Below are positions 28,537-36,844 of a DNA stretch of 64,000 nt, piece after piece (positions within the stretch are counted from its first letter, which is position 1; every line of letters begins with the position of its first letter). The stretch covers positions 496,001 to 560,000 of the forward strand of contig NZ_BLRH01000029.1 of assembly GCF_025996515.1 (NCBI RefSeq), given 5' to 3'. A program made the position numbers and the translations under genes. The DNA comes from Rhizohabitans arisaemae. GTDB lineage: Bacteria; Actinomycetota; Actinomycetes; Streptosporangiales; Streptosporangiaceae. Under the pieces are notes generated by a model. The model was not told the DNA's origin. It was given only the letters and a program-made list of their open reading frames with translations, and searched no databases.

Positions 28537-28719
28537 ATGAGCATGCAGGCCATCGCGCGGAGAGTAGAGCCGCACCAGCACGTTGCCGACGACGCCGACG
28601 ATCCGTTCCATCTCGATATCACCTTTATTGAGAACACGCCGGCGGCCGAGACGGTGTTGATGTGCAGCACCGGGGACAACTGCGGGAGCTCTTGCCCGAG
28701 CGCCTGCACCACCTCGTAG
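28537..28719 (+). CDS. FxLD-family lanthipeptide precursor
   Basis: A 60-residue peptide. The leader is acidic (VADDADDPFHLDITF) and contains the FxLD motif as F24-H25-L26-D27, the feature that names this family. The C-terminal part from about residue 33 has four Cys (43, 49, 53, 57) and Ser/Thr at 39, 44, 45, 51, 52, 55, 58-60, enough for up to four (methyl)lanthionine rings. Asp47-Asn48 in CSTGDNCG is a plausible site for isoaspartate chemistry by the cluster methyltransferase. ATG 28537 has GGGAG 5 bases upstream. The leader-cleavage site and protease are not evident. Confidence 0.88.
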   Translation: MSMQAIARRVEPHQHVADDADDPFHLDITFIENTPAAETVLMCSTGDNCGSSCPSACTTS

Positions 28720-28741
28720 CCAAGGTCAGCCCCGGCGGTGT

Positions 28742-28768
28742 GGGCCGGAGAAGGCGTTCGTCCGGCCC
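28742..28768 (+). terminator. hairpin between precursor and dehydratase genes (possible attenuator)
   Basis: Perfect 8-bp stem GGGCCGGA / TCCGGCCC with an 11-base loop, 22 bases after the precursor stop and 41 bases before the dehydratase start. Partial termination here would make more precursor mRNA than enzyme mRNA, a common arrangement in lanthipeptide operons. Confidence 0.55.
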
Positions 28769-28808
28769 GCTCCTCTTCCGGCAGAGAACAGAGAACGGAG
28801 TGTGGGTG

Positions 28809-30842
28809 ATGACGCGCTCGCGACACAGCCTGTACCAAGGCGTCGGCATGGGGATGCTGCGCGCTGCGGTGAACATCCACGGGCCGGACATGCCACCGTG
28901 GCCGGGGGCCTCAGCTCCGATCCAACACTGGCGTTCGTGGCTGGCCACAGTGTGGGCCGATGACGTCTTTCGGCAGGCTGTGTCCCACGCCAGCCCGGAC
29001 CTGGACCGTCGGGTCCGGGCGATCCTCAACGGACGATCGACGAAGGTGCGCCGGGTACGCCGGGCGGCACTGGCCACCGCCCGGTACGCGATCAGGTATA
29101 CACGCCGCTCCACTCCGTTCGGCCTGTTCGCGGGTGTCACTCTGATCGAGTTCGGTGACGTGGCCGAGGCAAGCTTCGGGAACAGGCACCATGCCGTTGC
29201 CCGGCCGGATCCGGTGGTGCTGGACGCGGCGATCAGCGCCTGGGAAGCGGATGCCGAGTGGATGGCCGACATCGAGATCTGCGTCAACAACCTGGTCCGG
29301 CAGAGAGACGGGCGCGTCCACGTCCCGTCCGACGGCGCCTCGGAGTTCTCGCTGGCGCTGACGCCTGCAGTCGAGCTGGTGCTCGACGTGGCCCGATCCC
29401 CGATCCGGTACTCGGACCTGGCGGACAAGATCGGCGCTGAGTTCCCGGAGGCGGAAGAACGCCACCGAGCTGGGCTGATCGCGCAGTTACTGCAGGTGCG
29501 GCTGCTGCGGTCCGCGCTGCGGGCGCCGGCGACCATTGTGGATCCCGTCGTCCCCCTGCCGCTCGCCCTGCGAGAGAGCCATAACAGCACGGTGGCGCCG
29601 GATTTGCGACTGGATGCCACGGTGCAGCTGCCCGAGGTGATAGCGGCGGAGGTGGAGACCGCTGCGACTGTCTTGACCCGCCTCGCCACGCATCCGAGGG
29701 GAACATCGGCCTGGTGCCGCTACGCCGTGCAGTTCGCCGACCGCTACGGTGAGGACGTCGAGGTGCCGCTGGAACTGGTGACGGATGCCGACAGAGGCTT
29801 AGGTTTTCCCGAGGGGTTCGGCGAGGTCTCCGAGCCACCCCGCCCGATGACCCTACGGGACCGGCTGCTTCTGGAGTTGGCCGGCGCCGCGGCCGCCGAG
29901 GGCAGCAGGTCGGTGGTGCTGTCCGGCGCGACGATCGAGCGGTTGGAAGCCGCCGCAGGCAAGCCCGCGCTCACCCCGCCTCACCTCGAACTGTGTGCGC
30001 AGATCCAGGCCGCCTCGATGCGTGCTCTGGACAGCGGGGACTTCCGTCTTCGGGTGTCCACCGTCTCCCGTGCGGCCGGCTCGATGACAGGCCGCTTCTG
30101 GCACCTGTTCCCACACGTCGGCGCGAGCCATGCCGATCTGCCCACGGTCGAGCGCGGCGCGGAGCTGGCCCAGCTGTCTTTCCACGCTGGCCGCGTCCCA
30201 GCCGACCTGCTCACGCGAGCCCCGCAGGTGCTCCCTCGGGTGGTCAGCGTCGGGGAGTTCCGGCACCCCGGGCCGGGGGTGCTGTTCCCGCCCGATCTCG
30301 CCGTCGGTGTCCGCAACGGGCGTCTCTACCTTACCGAGGCCGCCACCGGCACCCACTTGGAGGTGCTTGCGCCGACCGCGATCAACTTCCTGTGGAACAA
30401 CTACACCCCTCCCCTGGCCCGGTTCCTGGCCGAGATCAGCCGGGCAGCGGCTCCGCAGGTGACGTGGTTCGACTGGGGTGCAGCTTGGACTCTCCCGTTT
30501 ACCCCGGCGTTGCACTACCGGCGTTCGATCCTGGTGTCCGCACGATGGAAGCTGTGGGCCCGGGCACTGCCCGGTCGCACCGCGACGCTCGACGAGTGGG
30601 CCGGACAACTGCATGCCTGGATGGGTCGGTTCGGCGTGCCAGACCACGTCCTTCTTACCGAGGACGACCAGCAGCTGCCCCTCAATCTGGGCCAAGACAT
30701 GCACCTAGACCTGCTGCGTACCCACCTTGCCGCCAGCCTCCCCGGTGTCGCGGTTCTATATGACGCGCCCCCAGCGGATGCCGACGGCTGGATCGGCGAG
30801 CGGGCACACAGCCTCGTCGTCCCGTTGAGGGCACGCTCATGA
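28809..30842 (+). CDS. lantibiotic dehydratase, glutamylation part (split LanB)
   Basis: A 677-residue protein matching the N-terminal Lant_dehydr domain of class I LanB, which attaches Glu from Glu-tRNA to Ser/Thr of the precursor. The typical motif TRRSTPFGLFAGVTLIEFGD lies near residues 97-116, and the conserved GSMTGRFWHLFPH and YRRSILVSARWKL follow. The elimination (SpaB_C) domain is absent and is supplied by the gene at 31968, so LanB is split. ATG 28809 is 8 bases after GGAG; an upstream GTG (28800) is also in frame. It overlaps lanC as ATGA. Confidence 0.9.
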   Translation: MTRSRHSLYQGVGMGMLRAAVNIHGPDMPPWPGASAPIQHWRSWLATVWADDVFRQAVSHASPDLDRRVRAILNGRSTKVRRVRRAALATARYAIRYTRRSTPFGLFAGVTLIEFGDVAEASFGNRHHAVARPDPVVLDAAISAWEADAEWMADIEICVNNLVRQRDGRVHVPSDGASEFSLALTPAVELVLDVARSPIRYSDLADKIGAEFPEAEERHRAGLIAQLLQVRLLRSALRAPATIVDPVVPLPLALRESHNSTVAPDLRLDATVQLPEVIAAEVETAATVLTRLATHPRGTSAWCRYAVQFADRYGEDVEVPLELVTDADRGLGFPEGFGEVSEPPRPMTLRDRLLLELAGAAAAEGSRSVVLSGATIERLEAAAGKPALTPPHLELCAQIQAASMRALDSGDFRLRVSTVSRAAGSMTGRFWHLFPHVGASHADLPTVERGAELAQLSFHAGRVPADLLTRAPQVLPRVVSVGEFRHPGPGVLFPPDLAVGVRNGRLYLTEAATGTHLEVLAPTAINFLWNNYTPPLARFLAEISRAAAPQVTWFDWGAAWTLPFTPALHYRRSILVSARWKLWARALPGRTATLDEWAGQLHAWMGRFGVPDHVLLTEDDQQLPLNLGQDMHLDLLRTHLAASLPGVAVLYDAPPADADGWIGERAHSLVVPLRARS

Positions 30843-31912
30843 AAGCGACGGCGACCCTGCCTAGGACGCAGGACCTGTCCGAGGGAGCGCTCGGGGTGGC
30901 GCTGTTGCACATTGAGCGCGGGGATCTCGCCACCGCCCGAAGCAGCCTGGCGCAGGCGATCGCAAATGGCGTCAGTGCCGGAGGTAACGCGTCGTTGTTC
31001 CACGGCGCCCCAGCGCTGGAGTTCGTACTCGGCCGTGCTGAGCGCACCGACCGCGACGTCCGGGATGCCGTTGATCGCGTCGTGGCCGCCCGCCTGGCCG
31101 CAGCGTGTCGGAGGCAGGCTTCCGGGGCATTGCCGCATCTCGCGGAGTTCGATCTCATCCGAGGCCTGACCGGGCTTGGCGCGCTACTGCTGACCCGCGA
31201 CGGCGTCTCGTCACTGCTGAAGGATGTTCTGGCCTACCTGGTCTCTCTGGCACGGCCAGTCCGCATCGAGGGCTGGGAGCTGCCGGGTTGGTGGTCGGAG
31301 GCCGGACCTGCCGGCGGGAAAGTGGACGGCGGACACGGAAACAATGGTGTCGCACACGGTATCGCCGGCCCTTTGGCGGTGTTGTCCCTCGCCGCCCGGC
31401 GCGACATTCGGGTGCCGGGACAGCACGATGCCATCGGGGTGTTCTCGCGCTGGCTGGACAGGTACGGCTCCTTCTACTGGGTCACCGGTAACCAGCTCTT
31501 CGAGGCAGAGCCGCCCAGGCCGGCGCCGGCGCGTCCGTCCTGGTGCTACGGCAGGCTCGGCATCGCCCGCACCCAGCAGCTGGCCGCGAGGGCCTTGAAC
31601 GACCCCGCCCGTCGACTCGCGGCAGAGGATACCGCCGTGCGCGTGCTTGCCGATCCAGCTCATCTCGACCGAGTCACCGACGCCTCCCTGTGCCACGGCT
31701 GGGCTGGTCTGCTGACCGTCACTCGCGCCGTCGCCGACGACAGCTCCGCACCGGACCGATTCAGGCCACTCATCGAAGACCTGAACAAGCGCCTGGCCGC
31801 TGACGTGGACCGGCTGGCCAAGCCCGGATTCATGGAAGGCCGTGCTGGCGCGCATCTGGCGCTGGACGGCACGAGTACCACGGGCTGGAGTCGCGCCCTG
31901 TTGATCTCCTGA
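30839..31912 (+). CDS. lanC: lanthionine synthetase C-like cyclase (LanC)
   Basis: A 357-residue protein. The zinc site of LanC is visible: Cys236 in SWCYGRLGIA, and Cys285-His286 in LCHGWAGL. The earlier block GHGNNGVAHGIAGPLAVL is also present. It adds Cys thiols to dehydrated residues to form lanthionine rings. ATG 30839 overlaps the dehydratase stop. The gap to the next gene is 55 bases. Confidence 0.92.
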   Translation: MKATATLPRTQDLSEGALGVALLHIERGDLATARSSLAQAIANGVSAGGNASLFHGAPALEFVLGRAERTDRDVRDAVDRVVAARLAAACRRQASGALPHLAEFDLIRGLTGLGALLLTRDGVSSLLKDVLAYLVSLARPVRIEGWELPGWWSEAGPAGGKVDGGHGNNGVAHGIAGPLAVLSLAARRDIRVPGQHDAIGVFSRWLDRYGSFYWVTGNQLFEAEPPRPAPARPSWCYGRLGIARTQQLAARALNDPARRLAAEDTAVRVLADPAHLDRVTDASLCHGWAGLLTVTRAVADDSSAPDRFRPLIEDLNKRLAADVDRLAKPGFMEGRAGAHLALDGTSTTGWSRALLIS

Positions 31913-31967
31913 CCTCCGCCTGCCATTCGACTCAGACCCGAGCCCGCCGACGAGGAGCACCAACAAC

Positions 31968-34022
31968 ATGAACGTCGACGACGAAGACCTTCCGATCATC
32001 GCCGAGATGCACTGGTGGCATGCCAGCGTCTCCTTTCCTGGCGATGCCGGGATGAGCCCGGAGGCTGCTCAGGTGCTGTCATCCGCGCTGAACGACCAGC
32101 GGTTCCACTTTCTGCGTAAGGACGCCGGGCTTCGGCTGCGCACCGAGCGTTCCGTGGCTGCGCTACTGGACGACCTTGTCGCCGAACATCTGGCCAGTGG
32201 CTGGGTGCAAGGCGTCTACGAGCCGGAGACCGAAGCGTTCGGCGGCCCCGAGGGTATGGACGTCGCCCACGACGTATTCTGCGCGGACAGCCGTGCTGCC
32301 CTGGTCGAGACCGGTATCTCAGGGGCAACGGAACGCTGCGTCCTGCTGCTCTCCACCATGAACCGGGCGGCTGGCCTGGATCCGTTCGAGGTTGGCGATG
32401 TCTGGGCCAAACTCGGTTCCCTCCGGCCACCGATCGACCCACCCACGGGTGCCCCACGCGACACGGCGGTCACGGCCATGCGTCGCTTGATGAACTCCGA
32501 TGCCGTCCGGCGGCCGGACGCCGAGCCCGGCTGGACCGAGCGCGTCGCCACGTTCGAGGCCGCCGGGTACCAGCTGAGGCAGTTGGCTGCCGATGGGCGG
32601 TTGACCAGGGGGTTGCGCGCGGTGCTCGCTCACCACGCGGTGTTCGCCCTCAATCGTGCCGGGGTGTCTGCCGACAAGCAGGCCGCAACCGCATGGCTGG
32701 GGCGCCACGTCGCTTTCTCCGGAGGAGAAGCAGCCGACGTGTCCGCTCGCAAGTCCACCGTCCCGGCCCATACCTTCACTCGAATGGAGACCACCCTGAC
32801 CGGCAACACCGACCCCGCCGCCCTGCGCGAAGCGCTCGTAAGCCGCCTCATCGACGGCGGACACCTGCGCACCCCCGCCGTCATCGCCGCCTTCCGGGAA
32901 ACCGAGCGCCACCGCTTTCTTCCAGGAGTCGAACGGAAAACGGCGTACGTCGAGGACGCCGTGTCCGTCAAGCACGACGAGACGGGCGAGATGATCTCCT
33001 GCATCTCCGCGCCCTCGATCGTCGCCACTCAGCTGGAGCAGCTGGGCGCCGAGCCCGGCCACAGGATTCTGGAAGCCGGGGCCGCCACCGGCTACAACGC
33101 TGGACTGCTTGGCAAACTCGTAGCGCCCGGAGGCCATGTATGGACCGTGGACGTAGACCAGGACCTCGTCGACCGCGCCGCGAAGAACCTGGCCCAGAAC
33201 GGTGCGTCGAACGTGTCGGCGGTGCTGGGCGACGGTGCGGTCGGGCTCCCCGAACACGCACCCTTCGACCGCATCCAGTTCACTGTCGGCACTGGCGACA
33301 TTCCGTTGAGGATCCTAGACCAGCTCGCTCCTGACGGACGCCTGGTCATTCCGATGCGGATCCGCGGCAGTATCTCCCGAAGCTTCGCCTTCGAACGCGA
33401 CGGCGACATCTGGAAGACCGTCTCGTGCGAGATGGCCACGTTTGTGCCCCTGCGCAAGGGCGTCTGCGATGACATCTACACCCTCGTCCCCATAGCTGGT
33501 GAGGGCAACGTCCGCTTGGAGATCTTCAGTGAGCAGAATGTCGACCTGGACGCGATGCGCACCGTCCTGGACCAACGCTCGGCCAAGGCCTACTCTGGCG
33601 TGAAGTTCCGCCAAGGGGACCCCTGGCAGTGGCTGTACCTGTATCTGGCGTCGGTGCTGCCCAATGGCCTGTCCCGTATGCTCGGGTCTCGCCCCGGCTT
33701 TTCCCCACACTTCGGCTGGGGTTCCATGGCCGCGCTCGACGGCGACACCCTGGCCTACATCACCGTACGTGAAGGCGAAGACAAGCAGGGCAAATTCTGG
33801 GAGATCGGCGTCATTGGCCACGGCCCGCGCGCTCCCGTCCTCGCCGACCAGGTCGCTGCCGAGATTGGCGAGTGGGCTCACAGCTGGGGCAACGACGCGT
33901 CCGAACCCAGCTTTCGTATGGCCGTGGGCGACGCCCGTGATCAGTTGACGACCGCCGACCCGCGCTTCGTCATCGACAAAACCTACAGCCGCCTGATCGT
34001 CGACTGGCCGCGCAGGAGCTGA
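31968..34022 (+). CDS. LanB elimination domain fused to protein-L-isoaspartate methyltransferase (FxLD system)
   Basis: A 684-residue fusion. Residues ~1-230 match the thiopeptide-type / SpaB_C domain (EMHWWHASVSFPGD, QRFHFLRKDAGLRLR), which eliminates glutamate from glutamylated Ser/Thr. Residues ~275-684 are a PIMT-like methyltransferase: RHRFLPGVERKTAYVEDAV, then the SAM loop ILEAGAATGYNAGLLG near 367-382 and VWTVDVDQDLVDRA. In known LanS-type enzymes, methylation of a precursor Asp leads through a succinimide to isoaspartate. This domain order fits the 'methyltransferase, FxLD system' family. It completes the split dehydratase encoded upstream. Confidence 0.9.
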   Translation: MNVDDEDLPIIAEMHWWHASVSFPGDAGMSPEAAQVLSSALNDQRFHFLRKDAGLRLRTERSVAALLDDLVAEHLASGWVQGVYEPETEAFGGPEGMDVAHDVFCADSRAALVETGISGATERCVLLLSTMNRAAGLDPFEVGDVWAKLGSLRPPIDPPTGAPRDTAVTAMRRLMNSDAVRRPDAEPGWTERVATFEAAGYQLRQLAADGRLTRGLRAVLAHHAVFALNRAGVSADKQAATAWLGRHVAFSGGEAADVSARKSTVPAHTFTRMETTLTGNTDPAALREALVSRLIDGGHLRTPAVIAAFRETERHRFLPGVERKTAYVEDAVSVKHDETGEMISCISAPSIVATQLEQLGAEPGHRILEAGAATGYNAGLLGKLVAPGGHVWTVDVDQDLVDRAAKNLAQNGASNVSAVLGDGAVGLPEHAPFDRIQFTVGTGDIPLRILDQLAPDGRLVIPMRIRGSISRSFAFERDGDIWKTVSCEMATFVPLRKGVCDDIYTLVPIAGEGNVRLEIFSEQNVDLDAMRTVLDQRSAKAYSGVKFRQGDPWQWLYLYLASVLPNGLSRMLGSRPGFSPHFGWGSMAALDGDTLAYITVREGEDKQGKFWEIGVIGHGPRAPVLADQVAAEIGEWAHSWGNDASEPSFRMAVGDARDQLTTADPRFVIDKTYSRLIVDWPRRS

Positions 34023-34026
34023 GCCG

Positions 34027-35124
34027 ATGCCCTCCGCGATAGCCTGCCGCATCCCACTGGTGAGACGGCCCAAAGCGCCCGCATTGCCGCTGGACGAACG
34101 CATCAATCACCTCACCACGCTTGCCGGCCACCCTGACGGAGCGAGCCACCATGATCTGGTGGCACGCGCCAGTGGTGTCCTCAACTACGCTGCACTGATC
34201 GCTTCCGACGTTGGGAATCCCGACCTGGCTGCCCAGCTGTGTTGGCGCCAACACCGGGTCTTCGCCAAAGCCGGTAGCCTTCCGCAGGACATCGCCGTGA
34301 TGTCACTCATGCCCCTGATCAATATCTCCCGGCTGTTGACCCGCGAGGGCGACGGCGACGGAGCGTACGACGTTCTCAGGCGGCTGTATCGGGCCGCTCA
34401 GAGGCGCGGGACAACCACGATCTGCGATCATGAAGTCGATCTGTCCGCGATAATTCGCACCGAGGCGACTCACCGGAAGATCTGCGAAGAACTGTGGATG
34501 AGCATCCTCATCGACGGCGCCAGAGCCCTGGCGCGTGGTGGACACTGGACCAAGGCCGCTGAAGCCATGACCGCCTATCGAGGCATCGGTAACCGGCTCC
34601 TCGACGGACGCCAAATCAAGATCATGTCGTTGATCGAGCGCGGCCTCGACCAGCAAGCCCACGCCATGATCGACTCCACCACCCCCGCAGAGCCGTGGGA
34701 GAACACCGTGGCGGCCCTCCTGCGCGCCAGTTGCCTGCCCCAGACCCAAGTAACACGGCAGCCAGAACTGGACCTTGCTCTACAGTCGGTACTCGATTTG
34801 ATCGCCCCGCCCGACTCCGCGACTCCGGTGTTCCAGGCCCGTATCGGGTTGACCGCACTTGACCTGACCTGCGACCAGACCAGCCCCTACGCTGTTCTCC
34901 TGCGGAACACCATCGTCGAGGTGGCCATCCTCGATGCTTATGCTGCTCGCGACGTCCTGAACCACCACTTGACGCGCTCCCACATGACCAATGGGCAAAC
35001 ACAGAGACTCGACGCAGTACTCACCGCATCAGGGCTCGGCGTGGGAAACCTCTCAACTAGCCACATGCAAGCTCTAAACGCAGCTGTGGATAAGGCCGAA
35101 GTCGCGCTCCGCATGCTTCTGTGA
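34027..35124 (+). CDS. hypothetical protein of the FxLD lanthipeptide cluster
   Basis: A 365-residue protein, not recognised. It is predicted mostly alpha-helical, with TPR-like spacing (SGVLNYAALIASDVGNPDLAAQLCWRQHRVFAKAG, DGARALARGGHWTKAAEAMTAYRG), no membrane segment and no catalytic motif. It starts 4 bases after the fusion gene and so belongs to the operon. A scaffold or regulatory role is possible. The 165 bases beyond it to the right-hand repeat hold no gene I can support. Confidence 0.75.
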   Translation: MPSAIACRIPLVRRPKAPALPLDERINHLTTLAGHPDGASHHDLVARASGVLNYAALIASDVGNPDLAAQLCWRQHRVFAKAGSLPQDIAVMSLMPLINISRLLTREGDGDGAYDVLRRLYRAAQRRGTTTICDHEVDLSAIIRTEATHRKICEELWMSILIDGARALARGGHWTKAAEAMTAYRGIGNRLLDGRQIKIMSLIERGLDQQAHAMIDSTTPAEPWENTVAALLRASCLPQTQVTRQPELDLALQSVLDLIAPPDSATPVFQARIGLTALDLTCDQTSPYAVLLRNTIVEVAILDAYAARDVLNHHLTRSHMTNGQTQRLDAVLTASGLGVGNLSTSHMQALNAAVDKAEVALRMLL

Positions 35125-35288
35125 TCCGCTCAGTGGACAACAGCCGTCCGACACGGCCGAAGTCCCGGATTTGGAGCCCGCCGTAGAGGACTTGGCCGCA
35201 CGACCACGGTCCTGGCACGGGGCTTCAAGGCCAAGCATCCTTCCCGATCACACCTGGATGATTGGGTTCGTGTGAGGATCACGTCTGT

Positions 35289-35657
35289 GTTCACAGGTGG
35301 TAGGCGTACTCGCGGAGTTCCCAGTCGGTGACGAATCTGGAGAAGCGTTCGACCTCATCGCGTTTGTAGGCGAGGTAGGCCTCGGCGAACTGTTTGCCGA
35401 GGACGTCCGCGAGGTCGGTGTCGGCTTGGAAGGCGTCGAGCGCGGCCGGGAGCGTCATCGGCAGGACGGCGGCTTCGGCGGGGCGGTAGCCGTACCCCTC
35501 CAGCGGCGGCGGCGGGGTGAGGCGGTCCCGGATGCCGAGGTGTACGGCGGCGAGGACGCCGGCGATGCCGAGGTAGGGGTTGGCGCCGGCGTCGCCGAGC
35601 CGGATCTCGAAGCGGGTGGCGGAGCCCCGCTCGGGCGGGATGCGGAGCATGGCGCTG
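35289..35657. repeat. 369-bp direct repeat, right copy (within the full GS-like gene)
   Basis: Counterpart of 25855-26223. This copy is continuous with the intact GS-like gene. Confidence 0.9.
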
Positions 35658-36619
35658 CGGTTGTCCAGGCCCCAGTCGACGAGCCAGGGGGCGAGGGTGT
35701 CGGGGCCGAGGCGCTTGTAGGAGTTGATCGTGGGGTTGAGCAGTGCGGCGAGGGCGGGGGCGTGTGCGAGGACACCGCCGATGGCGTGCGCGGCGACGCC
35801 GGAGAGCCCGTACGGCGCCGCGGGGTCGGCGAAGACGCCGTGCCCGTTCCGGTCGGTGCAGGAGACGTGGAGGTGGAAGCCCGATCCGCCTTCGTCGTTG
35901 AACGGTTTGGCCATGAAGGTGGCGCGGTGTCCGTCGCGGCGGGCGAGTTCCTTGATCGCGGTTTTGAAGCGGAACGCCCGGTCGGCCGCGTCGAGTGGCC
36001 CGGAGTGGGTGAGGTTGATCTCGAACTGGCCGCCGGAGAATTCGTGGTTGCCCATGGTGGCGCCGATGCCGAGCCGGTCGAGCATCCGGAGCGTCCGGAG
36101 CAGGTGTGAGGTCTTGTCCCCTTTGTAGCCGGTGACGTAGACGTTGCCGGGGGCGTCCTCGTAGCGCCGCCAGCCGGTTCCGTCCGGCTCCGGTTCCAGG
36201 AGGAAGTACTCGAGTTCGGGGCCGATCGCGGCGGTGAGTCCTTGTTCGTCCAGCTTTGCGACGGCGGCGCGGAGCACCGCACGGGGTGACTCGGGGAAGG
36301 GGATGTCGGTCCCGGGGAGGACGGCGTCCCCGAGGCAGTGGGCGACGCCCTGCTCCCAGGGAAGCCGGGTCAGGGTGGTCAGGTCGGGCCGGATCCGGAT
36401 GTCGGGGAGGCCGAGGTCGAGGCCGCCGGGTACCGCGACGGTGTCCCCTTGGGGAGAGGTGTAGTAGATGGCCCGGCAGAAGCCGAGGCCGTCGCCGACG
36501 ACGTCGGTGAGCTGGGAGACGAGCACGTCTTTGCCGCGTTCGGTGCCGATGAGGTCGGGGAATCCGATCCGGAGGACGTCGATCTCCCGCTCGGCCAGCC
36601 ACTGGAGGAGCTCTTGCAC
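35291..36619 (-). CDS. glutamine-synthetase-like enzyme (GlnA2/3/4-type, probable gamma-glutamyl-amine ligase)
   Basis: A 442-residue protein. GS catalytic blocks are present: IGPELEYFLLEPEPDG, NHEFSGGQFEINL, GSGFHLHVSCTD, NPTINSYKRLGPDTLAPW and RIPPERGSATRFEIRLGDAGANPYL. The Tyr adenylylation loop of GlnA1 is not apparent. Paralogues of this kind in actinomycetes glutamylate amines such as polyamines or ethanolamine rather than ammonia. GTG 36619 has GGGAGG 4 bases upstream; the long frame further up is non-coding. It is divergent from a PLP decarboxylase, a pairing that would suit production and capture of an amine. Confidence 0.85.
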   Translation of the reverse strand: MQELLQWLAEREIDVLRIGFPDLIGTERGKDVLVSQLTDVVGDGLGFCRAIYYTSPQGDTVAVPGGLDLGLPDIRIRPDLTTLTRLPWEQGVAHCLGDAVLPGTDIPFPESPRAVLRAAVAKLDEQGLTAAIGPELEYFLLEPEPDGTGWRRYEDAPGNVYVTGYKGDKTSHLLRTLRMLDRLGIGATMGNHEFSGGQFEINLTHSGPLDAADRAFRFKTAIKELARRDGHRATFMAKPFNDEGGSGFHLHVSCTDRNGHGVFADPAAPYGLSGVAAHAIGGVLAHAPALAALLNPTINSYKRLGPDTLAPWLVDWGLDNRSAMLRIPPERGSATRFEIRLGDAGANPYLGIAGVLAAVHLGIRDRLTPPPPLEGYGYRPAEAAVLPMTLPAALDAFQADTDLADVLGKQFAEAYLAYKRDEVERFSRFVTDWELREYAYHL

Positions 36620-36844
36620 CGGACCTCCCACAATTCGTTTGGGGGCAAAAGATACGCCCGCCGAGGCCGGGTGGCAAGACTTGACAGCCTGTGTTTGGAT
36701 GGTCGTATGGAGCCAAATGATTCCTGGAAATCCGCCGATCCGTCGTGATCTTGGCTGGGGGGTGCAGGCGACTCCACACTCGTCCTTCCTGAATAATCGC
36801 CCTCTAGCTCCCTCAAAAGCACAAACCCAGCAAAGGCAGCACTT
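36620..36844. promoter_or_regulatory. divergent promoter region, GS-like gene / decarboxylase
   Basis: 225 bases between divergent starts, AT-richer near both ends. No defined operator repeat was picked out. Confidence 0.4.

Noticed and set aside
25855-35657. The island as a phage or integrative element with att sites
   Set aside because: No integrase, excisionase, replication or conjugation gene was seen, and a 369-bp coding repeat is far too long for an att core.
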